Below are positions 29,311-36,135 of a DNA stretch of 64,000 nt, in pieces. A program made the position numbers and the translations under genes. The notes under the pieces were generated by a model that saw nothing but the letters and a program-made list of their open reading frames with translations, made no database searches and was not told the DNA's origin. The first letter of the stretch is position 1. Each line of letters begins with the position of its first letter. This DNA is from Iodobacter ciconiae (GTDB lineage Bacteria > Pseudomonadota > Gammaproteobacteria > Burkholderiales > Chitinibacteraceae): the NCBI RefSeq assembly GCF_003952345.1, contig NZ_CP034433.1, positions 1,364,001 through 1,428,000 of the forward strand, read 5' to 3'.

Positions 29311-29424
29311 GAATGGGGTCCCGGCGAAAAATGCCGCATTCTACGCCGTAATTCGGGGGCTTGCGAGAGAGCGTTGCCATGTTTTAGCCGGCAAAATGTA
29401 TGGCTTATCTCTTGTTAAATAAAA

Positions 29425-31353
29425 TCAGGCCATAGCAAACGCCGCCCTGACTTCTGCAAAGGGATAATCTGCCAGTTTGCCAAAATAGGCCATTTTGCTA
29501 GCACGGTATTTGGTGAGTAGCGGCAGGGTGATGCCGCACAAAAAACAGCTGAGTAAATGGGCGCTAAGTGGCTTGCCTGCTTTATTAAGCAGGTCAGCAC
29601 ACATTGCGTGTAAATCGAGATCTTCAACGGAAACAAGCGCTGGTGGTGCAGGGAGGGTGGCGGGTTTGCCGTGGCATACACTGCAATGGCCACAGGTAGC
29701 GGGGGCTTTTTCGTCGCCAAAATAGACTGCCAGAGTGTGGCTTAAGCATTCTTTGCTTTCAAAAAGTGCCAGCATTTGTGCCAGGCGGCCAATTTCTTTT
29801 TGTTCCTTGTCACTAAACTGGCGATAAAGCTGTGCAGATAACTGTTCAATATCGATAGGGGCGAGCACTTGATATACATCGGTCATTTGCTTGGTTTCAA
29901 GGCGCAAATAGCCACTTTCATCAAGATATTCAAGTGCAGCAACGGCGCGCTGGCGCTGATCAGGGAACTCGCCAAGAAAAGAATCAAAATCAAAGCTGTA
30001 CCATGTGCGGGCAAGCTTGGAGTGTTTAAGAAGGGAGCTAATAAAATCACGGCGCTCTTCTTTAAAGTGGCCCAATAAATCGGTTTCGCTCATTTGCAAT
30101 ACGAAACGATATTCGCTGTAGTAGCTGTACAGGGGCTGAATCACACCCTGCATGTTTAAATAAACCAGGAGTGTTTTTAATGGCAATTGGCGAATATTGC
30201 TTTGCGATGATAAATCGTAAAGCGTTATTTCCCATTGGCCGTTTTCTGTGTTTTCAATAATGTTTTGTAAGACTCTGGCAATGGACGCCTGTTCTGGCGT
30301 GTCCCCATAAACAAAGTTTTGCAGCAGGTTTAATCCATCCTGGCTGCCAAGCAAGGTGCATAGCGATTTTTTGCCATCACGCCCGGCGCGGCCAATTTCC
30401 TGGCTATAGTTTTCCACTGATTTAGGTAAATCATAATGAATTACCTGGCGGATATCACTTTTGTCGATGCCCATGCCAAAGGCAATCGTTGCCACAATCA
30501 CCTGTGACGCACCCCGCATAAAATCATCCTGAATCTGCTGGCGCACCATATTATCCAGCCCTGCATGATAGGCCGTGGCTTTAAATCCTTTGTTTTGCAG
30601 CATGGCAGCGACGACTTCGGCCGTGTTTTGCTGGGTAACATACACAACACAGGGCTCATCTGGTGTTTTACCGAGCACATGGATCAGCGTGGCGTCTTTA
30701 TGAGCGCTTTCAGTTGGGCGAATATGCAGGTGTAAATTAGAACGATAAAAGCCGGTCACGGTAGTGTGATGTTCATGAATGGCAAATTTTGCGGCCATAT
30801 CCCTAATCACAGCCGGTGTGGCTGTAGCGGTGAGTAATAGTGCCTGGGGGATTTTTAATTCGCGCTTGTAATCGGGTAGTTTCAGGTAGTCGGGTCGAAA
30901 GTTATGTCCCCATTCGGAAATGCAGTGCGCTTCATCAATCACCATGAGTGATACGGGAATCTGCGCAATAAAGCGGCGGAACCGCTCGTTTTTTAAACGC
31001 TCTACCGATATCATTAAGATCTTGAGTCTGCCTTCCTGCGCATCCTTCATGACTTGCTGTGTTTCTTCGCGGCTTTGACTGGAATCAATTGCTGCAGATG
31101 CAATACCCTTGCTTTGTAAAAAAGCCAGCTGATCGCGGATTAAAGCTAACAGGGGGGAGATTACCAGTGTGAGGTGCGGCATTTGTAAGGCTGCCAGCTG
31201 ATAGCATAGCGATTTGCCCGAGCCGGTAGGAAAAATCGCCATTGCCGAATGCCCGTCTGTCAGTGCTTCAACGACTTCACGCTGACCATTGCGAAATTGG
31301 TTAAAACCGAAATAATGTTGAAGTTGTTCAGAAAGCGGTACGGCGTTAAGCAT
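29425..31353 (-). CDS. recQ: RecQ family ATP-dependent DNA helicase
   Basis: 642 residues. Motif 0 is YFGFNQFRNGQREVVEAL, Walker A is FPTGSGKSLCYQ, and DEAH is VIDEAHCISEWGHNFRPDY. Motifs III-VI include LLLTATATP, VYVTQQNT, ATIAFGMGIDKSDIRQVIH and SYSQEIGRAGRDGK-type QEIGRAGRDG. The RecQ-Ct zinc site has four cysteines (ECLSH ... CGHCSVCHG). No C-terminal HRDC domain is evident, and the tail ends LADYPFAEVRAAFA. It unwinds forked or recombination intermediates 3' to 5'. It may be a second RecQ paralogue rather than the main housekeeping copy. Confidence 0.9.
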   Translation of the reverse strand: MLNAVPLSEQLQHYFGFNQFRNGQREVVEALTDGHSAMAIFPTGSGKSLCYQLAALQMPHLTLVISPLLALIRDQLAFLQSKGIASAAIDSSQSREETQQVMKDAQEGRLKILMISVERLKNERFRRFIAQIPVSLMVIDEAHCISEWGHNFRPDYLKLPDYKRELKIPQALLLTATATPAVIRDMAAKFAIHEHHTTVTGFYRSNLHLHIRPTESAHKDATLIHVLGKTPDEPCVVYVTQQNTAEVVAAMLQNKGFKATAYHAGLDNMVRQQIQDDFMRGASQVIVATIAFGMGIDKSDIRQVIHYDLPKSVENYSQEIGRAGRDGKKSLCTLLGSQDGLNLLQNFVYGDTPEQASIARVLQNIIENTENGQWEITLYDLSSQSNIRQLPLKTLLVYLNMQGVIQPLYSYYSEYRFVLQMSETDLLGHFKEERRDFISSLLKHSKLARTWYSFDFDSFLGEFPDQRQRAVAALEYLDESGYLRLETKQMTDVYQVLAPIDIEQLSAQLYRQFSDKEQKEIGRLAQMLALFESKECLSHTLAVYFGDEKAPATCGHCSVCHGKPATLPAPPALVSVEDLDLHAMCADLLNKAGKPLSAHLLSCFLCGITLPLLTKYRASKMAYFGKLADYPFAEVRAAFAMA

Positions 31354-31571
31354 AAGACTTTTATTCCAGAGTGCGGGATAACAGGGCGAAACAGATCAGT
31401 GTGACGGGGGCGAATATTAACAGAGGTGTAAGATTTTTGCCGAGTTATTGATAGGGTGTTGGGCTTGTTGTTACTAAGGCGGGTGAAATAGGCCGCGTGT
31501 AAGCCTTGCCTGCGGATGCTTGCAAAATGTATTTGCCCGAATGGTGAGGGTTTATCTTTTCCCCGCTGGCG

Positions 31572-32198
31572 TTAGTTGTGGTTAACGAGCTTGATTCCGA
31601 AAGAAACAAAAAGCGCCCCGATGGCTTTATTTATCCAGCAGGTAAAGCTGCTGTTAAGCTGAATATGATGGCTGATTTTTGCCGATGAAAGGGCTAAAAA
31701 ATGGCACCAGACCATGCCGTTGGCGTTAAATATGCAGCCAAGTAAGATAAATGCAAGCGTTTTGGACGGGGATTGAGCAGAAATAAACTGCGGGACAAAG
31801 GCAAGGAAAAAAATTGCAACTTTGGGGTTTAATAAATTACAGAAGAGGCCTTGTAGGAAAACGTTTTTGTAAGTGAGGGTGGATGCGGGCTGGTTGATGG
31901 CTGGTGTGGCTGATCTGTTTAATAAAAGCTTGCTACCCATATAAATTAAGTAGGCTGCGCCTATGTATTTCATAATGCTAAATGCCATGGCTGAGGTGGA
32001 CAAAAGGGCGGACAGGCCCAATGCTGCTGCAAAAATATGTACCAAAGTGCCGCTGCCTATCCCCAGTGCCGCAGCCGAGCCAGCGCGCCAGCCTTGTGAC
32101 GCACTGCGTGAAACAATCAACAAAGAATCCGGACCCGGCGCCATATTTAGTAAAAGACCGGAAATAACAAATAAGCCCAAGTCGTGAATGCCAAACAT
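31572..32198 (-). CDS. LysE/RhtB family amino-acid exporter
   Basis: 208 residues with six predicted membrane helices. Family motifs are FVISGLLLNMAPGPDSLLIV (NxxPGPD), GWRAGSAAALGIGSGTLVH, and GLFCNLLNPKVAIFFLAFVP (NPK). These place it in the LysE/RhtB translocators, which export amino acids such as homoserine, threonine or lysine; the substrate is not readable. Its start region overlaps the end of a degraded IS3 copy, so its native promoter may have been replaced by element sequence. Confidence 0.88.
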   Translation of the reverse strand: MFGIHDLGLFVISGLLLNMAPGPDSLLIVSRSASQGWRAGSAAALGIGSGTLVHIFAAALGLSALLSTSAMAFSIMKYIGAAYLIYMGSKLLLNRSATPAINQPASTLTYKNVFLQGLFCNLLNPKVAIFFLAFVPQFISAQSPSKTLAFILLGCIFNANGMVWCHFLALSSAKISHHIQLNSSFTCWINKAIGALFVSFGIKLVNHN

Positions 32199-32214
32199 AT
32201 GCGCGCCTTAATTA

Positions 32215-32710
32215 AAAAATTAAGGTGCATATTTTGCGCTCGCATTGAGGACTTGCGCTCCAGCCAGTCGTAAAAGCCACTACTGGATACTTCCAGTACT
32301 CGGCACATGAGTGCCACCGGAAATTCAGACCGATGCTGCTTCATGAACGCGTACCTGGCAGGGCTTCCCTGGCAAAGTACGCGGCGGCTTTTTTTAATAA
32401 ATCACGCTCCATACGCGCCTCCGCCAATTCGCGGTGCAAGCGGGAAATTTCTTGCTCCTGCGTACTAACAGCGGCGCGCCCTAACGGCTCGACAGTCTTT
32501 AACTAACCATTTTTAGCGAGTCGAACCCAATTGCCCAGAGATTGCTCGGGGATGCTCAATAGCCTCGCGGCTTCAGGCGTGCTATGACCTTTTTCCAGAA
32601 CCAGTTTTACGGCTTCGGCACGAAATTCTGCGGTATATTTTGCTCTCGGTATTTTGCTCATCACTACCTCCATACACTGATTTTACAGAATTGAAGGTGT
32701 CCGTTATTCC
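32215..32710 (-). mobile_element. IS3-family remnant (orfA with a stop, orfB truncated)
   Basis: OrfA begins at 32661 and ends at 32341. It contains KYTAEFRAEAVKLVLEKG, the HTH SIPEQSLGNWVRL and EQEISRLHRELAEARMERDL, but codon 53 is TAG (32503-32505). OrfB starts at 32344 in an ATGA overlap (MKQHRSEFPVALMCRVLEVS, SGFYDWLERKS) and loses similarity after about 40 residues near 32225. The DDE domain is gone. A candidate outer end, TGGGAATAACGGACACCTTC, lies at about 32691-32712. It is a different IS3 subgroup from the copy at 20297. Confidence 0.82.
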
Positions 32711-32722
32711 CAGCATGCCTCA

Positions 32723-33691
32723 CTATGCACCATTTGGATATTTTCTCCATGCCTTGCTATTGGGGCGGGTGATCTTGTCTATATTCCCACACACTCGGCA
32801 CCAAGATCCACGCGTAATATTGCTTGGGATGGACTTCCATACATGGCCACGTTTACATTGCCAGAGCATAGGCTCGTACGTTGTATATTTATCAGATAAA
32901 CAAAGCCCACCCCTTAGTTTTGCCATGGCTTGCATTTTTTCCAGCGTATACCAGCGGCGATTTTTATGGCACTGCATGCATCCCATACCATTTTTAATTG
33001 ATTCCAATGGTGCCTTAACTTCATGCCCCTGATCGCAGCGCCATGAAACGGGAGTCTTGCAGTCTTTATATTCAGTCGCCAGACTTTGCCAGCCACGGGC
33101 CGCTGCTACGTCCTGTAGTTTTTTTAAACCTTCTGGCTTGGCTCTATAACAAACGGTACAGAAATTGCCATATAACAATCGCCGCGCATTGCTCTCAAAA
33201 GCATGCCCTTTTCCACAGCGAAAGGACATGTACGCAACTTTACTTTTGTATTCTCTAGACAAGCATTCTCCATCCCAAGCCTTGGCAATGTCATGAACAA
33301 TTTGCAGGCGCGATTCAAGCAGTTGTGCGCTTGGTGCTTTACTGGTTTGCAAGTTTTTCCAGCTTTGTACCGCCTCTTGCACTGCTTGGGGGGTAGCAGA
33401 GAAGTAGGGGCTGCAGGGCTGCAGTAAAGGCTCTGATTTTTTCTTTTTTATTTCTGCTTGCACGGCTACAACGGATTGCTTAGCTTGCCTTATTTTATTA
33501 GCAATATTTTCAAGAATTAACCTCTTTCTTTCCACCATCATGGCAAGGTCCATACCTTTATATTTAACCCGCCATTTACTTATGAGACTACTGTTTATGC
33601 CATACTCACGACTTAGCTTTGAGCTTGTAGCGCCTGCTTCGGCTTGCTTAATAATTTCCAGTATTAATTCATAAGGGTGTTGTTTTGCCAT
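32723..33691 (-). CDS. Transposase-type HTH protein with three 60-residue zinc-knuckle repeats
   Basis: 322 residues from ATG 33691; a TTG three codons earlier is possible. Residues 1-50 resemble the helix-turn-helix of IS3-type OrfA (ELILEIIKQAEAGATSSKLS, REYGINSSLISKWRVKYKG). A Lys-rich coiled-coil-like stretch (about 52-88) and a linker follow. Then come three tandem repeats with the pattern Cx3H...x14...CxxC: C162-H166-C181-C184, C222-H226-C241-C244 and C282-H286-C301-C304 (numbered from the TTG). Each has W/F-(R/Q)-C-x-x-GH, and the spacing is exactly 60 residues. The repeats resemble treble-clef/zinc-ribbon (DUF4379-like) units. It is probably DNA binding; no nuclease or transposase core is seen. 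The role is unknown. Confidence 0.65.
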   Translation of the reverse strand: MAKQHPYELILEIIKQAEAGATSSKLSREYGINSSLISKWRVKYKGMDLAMMVERKRLILENIANKIRQAKQSVVAVQAEIKKKKSEPLLQPCSPYFSATPQAVQEAVQSWKNLQTSKAPSAQLLESRLQIVHDIAKAWDGECLSREYKSKVAYMSFRCGKGHAFESNARRLLYGNFCTVCYRAKPEGLKKLQDVAAARGWQSLATEYKDCKTPVSWRCDQGHEVKAPLESIKNGMGCMQCHKNRRWYTLEKMQAMAKLRGGLCLSDKYTTYEPMLWQCKRGHVWKSIPSNITRGSWCRVCGNIDKITRPNSKAWRKYPNGA

Positions 33692-33700
33692 AGTCTGCAA

Positions 33701-34019
33701 CTTATAAAGTTAGTTTTTTTCTTGTAGCCAACGAAGTACCGGGCAGGTTTTAAATCATTTTCAAGAGATAAGACCTGGCTCCCCCACTTCCCTAGCTAAT
33801 AAAAAGTATAGATTCAACATTCTCAAGTTCCCATGCAGGTAAATCACTATTAAATCTTATTATACTTAATGCTCTTAGAGCCAAAGCAAGCAGATTTAAC
33901 TTTACTCTGACCCCAGCTATTCATTGCCAGAAACCGAGGGTGTTTGCTCAACAGGCAATATGCATACTCCTTGCAATGGCGAATGTATTAATGAAAAATA
34001 GGCTCATTAAGGGGAGCAC
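33701..34019. other. Gap holding the remnant of a third copy of the tandem immunity gene
   Basis: Sequence from about 33926 to 34019 matches the corresponding part of the two intact tandem units 1090 and 2180 bases away. It has the 5' coding start (CCAGAAACCGAGGGTGTTTGCTCAA, written on the plus strand) and the CTCCTTGCAATGGCGAA and AGGCTCATTAAGGGGAGCAC spacer. The body of the gene is missing. Just beyond the junction lies CTTTACTCTGACCCC (about 33898-33914). Nothing else is recognised in 33701-33925. Confidence 0.7.
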
Positions 34020-35045
34020 TTAGTACTTAAAATACATAGAGCCCAAGCTCATTTCAGTCTGGCTTAACAAGGAATTATCTTTTATTTCTTTCTTTATTTC
34101 TACCTTTCTTCCTTTTTTTCTCTCTTTCTTTCTTTTTGTTTCTTTATTATTTTTTATTAATTCATTTTCTTTTATTGCTTCATTTTCTCTTGCTATTTTT
34201 CTTTCTTTGATTAATTTGTAAACTTCTGCCTGCGATGTCTTTGGCAAATCTATATTTGATGGGTTTTCCAAGCCAAGGGCATCAAAAACATAAGTCGCCA
34301 CATTGACAAATGTCATCGTTTTTCGTGAGTATAGAATCGCAAATATCCCCATAAATATATAGAGAAAAACAGGCGCAGGCCAAGCCACACGTATAGCATA
34401 AATGAAATTATCGAGGCTATATATATATAGTATTGGCGCAAAAATTACGCCTATGCTTGCCAGTAGACCTTTTTTTCCCAAGAATAGCCACATAAATGGA
34501 GGCACAAAAAAACAAAGAAGAAAAACCAACATGCCAATAAAAGACTCTCCAAAAGCAAGTAATAGAGCGCCTGCAGCTGAAATCCAGCAAAACATACCAG
34601 TCACTCCAAGAAACCACCATTTTATGGCATTCTTGATATGTGCTACTTTGCCACGTGAGCAGTGCGGGTAAAGGGCAATGGTTCGATCGGCGGGGCGAGC
34701 AATGGCAACTAATTCAAAATAATCATCCCGCCATTCGCCAACTACATCCACAATATCATTGTTGGCAAAGGGGCTGCGCCAAACCCAGCCCTTCATTGCC
34801 TTGCCATCCATTTCAAACTCTACATAATCGGCTTCTTCTTCCATATCCGATGCTGATATGGCAGCCCCCATTGCCAGCCCACTTGAGCCTATTGCCGCAC
34901 TGGCAATGGCTGCCAAGCCCATCGCTTTATTATCATTTTGAGTAAAAAAGAAATTGGCATGTTCACGTGTTGATTGGTAATTACTAATCTGGCCACTGAT
35001 TTTAACTAATCCAGAAACCGAGGGAGTTTGTTCCATGTCCAACAT
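34020..35045 (-). CDS. Putative T6SS immunity-type membrane protein, tandem copy A
   Basis: Start at 35045 (MLDMEQTPSVSG), 341 residues. The N-terminal ~140 residues are soluble (LVKISGQISNYQSTREHANF, FEMDGKAMKGWVWRSPF). The middle has four hydrophobic segments (about 145-245), then YIFMGIFAILYSRKTM. The tail is strongly Lys/Glu-rich (about 280-325). The N-terminal pattern matches the 'putative type VI secretion system effector' family found beside VasX-like effectors, where immunity is the likely role. It is a near-identical tandem duplicate of the gene at 35110 except in the membrane region. AAGGAG upstream is a strong ribosome site copied from the effector's 3' end. Confidence 0.65.
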   Translation of the reverse strand: MLDMEQTPSVSGLVKISGQISNYQSTREHANFFFTQNDNKAMGLAAIASAAIGSSGLAMGAAISASDMEEEADYVEFEMDGKAMKGWVWRSPFANNDIVDVVGEWRDDYFELVAIARPADRTIALYPHCSRGKVAHIKNAIKWWFLGVTGMFCWISAAGALLLAFGESFIGMLVFLLCFFVPPFMWLFLGKKGLLASIGVIFAPILYIYSLDNFIYAIRVAWPAPVFLYIFMGIFAILYSRKTMTFVNVATYVFDALGLENPSNIDLPKTSQAEVYKLIKERKIARENEAIKENELIKNNKETKRKKERKKGRKVEIKKEIKDNSLLSQTEMSLGSMYFKY

Positions 35046-35109
35046 TATGATGCGTACTCCTTGCAATGGCGAAGGTATGAATGAAAAATAGGCTCATTAA
35101 GGGGAGCAC

Positions 35110-36135
35110 TCAGTATTTAAAATACATAGAGCCCAAGCTCATTTCAGTCTGGCTTAACAAGGAATTATCTTTTATTTCTTTCTTTATTTCTAATTTTCTT
35201 CCTTTATTTCCCTCTTTCTTTCTTTTTATTTCTTTATTATTTTTTATTAATTCATTTTCTTTTATTACTTCATTTTCTCTTTCTATTTTTCTTTCTTTAA
35301 TTAATTTGTAAACTTCTGCCTGCGATGTCTTTGGCAAATCTATATTTGATGGGTTTTCTAAGCCAAGGGCATCAAAAACATAAGTCGCTACATTGACAAA
35401 CTTCATCGTTTTTCGTGAGTATAGAATCGCAAATATCCCCATAAATATATAGAGCCCAATAGGAACAGGCCAAACAGTACGTATTGCTAAAATAAAATCA
35501 TCTAGACTATATATATATATTATTACCGACAAAAGAACGCCTAAACACCCGAGCAGACCCTTTTTCCCAAAGAATAGCCACATCAATGAGGGTACTAAAA
35601 AACAAGGAATAAAAAGTAAAAGGACAAGAAAAGATTCGCCGAGAGCGATTAGAAAAGCCATAGTAATAGCGGTAAAGCCGATCATGCCTGTCACACCAAG
35701 AAACCACCATTTAATCGCATTTTTGATATGTGCATGCTTGCCACGTGAGCAGTGCGGATAAAGAGCAATGGTTCGATCTGCGGGGCGGGCAATGGCGACT
35801 AATTCAAAATAATCATCCCGCCATTCGCCAACCACATCCACAATATCATTGTTGGCAAAGGGGCTGCGCCAAACCCAGCCCTTCATTGCTTTGCCATCCA
35901 TTTCAAACTCTACATAATCGGCTTCTTCTTCCATATCCGATGCGGAAATTGCCGCGCCCATTGCCAGCCCACTTGAGCCAATTGCCGCACTGGCAATGGC
36001 CGCCAAGCCCATCGCTTTATTATCATTTTGAGTAAAAAAGAAATTGGCATGCTCACGCGTTGATTTGTAGTTTTTAATCTGGCCACTGATTTTTACTAAT
36101 CCAGAAACCGAGGGTGTTTGCTCAATGTCCAACAT
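35110..36135 (-). CDS. Putative T6SS immunity-type membrane protein, tandem copy B
   Basis: 341 residues. The ATG shares one base with the TAA of the effector gene (TAATG), and AAGGAG in the last effector codons serves as ribosome site. It is therefore translationally coupled to the effector, the usual arrangement for a cognate immunity gene. The N-terminal ~145 and C-terminal ~100 residues are almost identical to copy A. The membrane region differs: FTAITMAFLIALGESFLVLL here against CWISAAGALLLAFGESFIGM in A. The Lys/Glu tail is encoded by a long purine tract. The role is inferred from context; the protein itself has no known enzyme motif. Confidence 0.68.
   Translation of the reverse strand: MLDIEQTPSVSGLVKISGQIKNYKSTREHANFFFTQNDNKAMGLAAIASAAIGSSGLAMGAAISASDMEEEADYVEFEMDGKAMKGWVWRSPFANNDIVDVVGEWRDDYFELVAIARPADRTIALYPHCSRGKHAHIKNAIKWWFLGVTGMIGFTAITMAFLIALGESFLVLLLFIPCFLVPSLMWLFFGKKGLLGCLGVLLSVIIYIYSLDDFILAIRTVWPVPIGLYIFMGIFAILYSRKTMKFVNVATYVFDALGLENPSNIDLPKTSQAEVYKLIKERKIERENEVIKENELIKNNKEIKRKKEGNKGRKLEIKKEIKDNSLLSQTEMSLGSMYFKY

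Noticed and set aside
33898..33914. CTTTACTCTGACCCC as a defined mobile-element end
   Set aside because: It resembles motifs found next to some bacterial transposase genes, but no transposase or second end is here.
35081..35311. Plus-strand frame rich in Phe/Leu/Ser opposite the immunity gene tail
   Set aside because: It is the antisense of the Lys/Glu-coding purine tract; low complexity explains the hydrophobic look.
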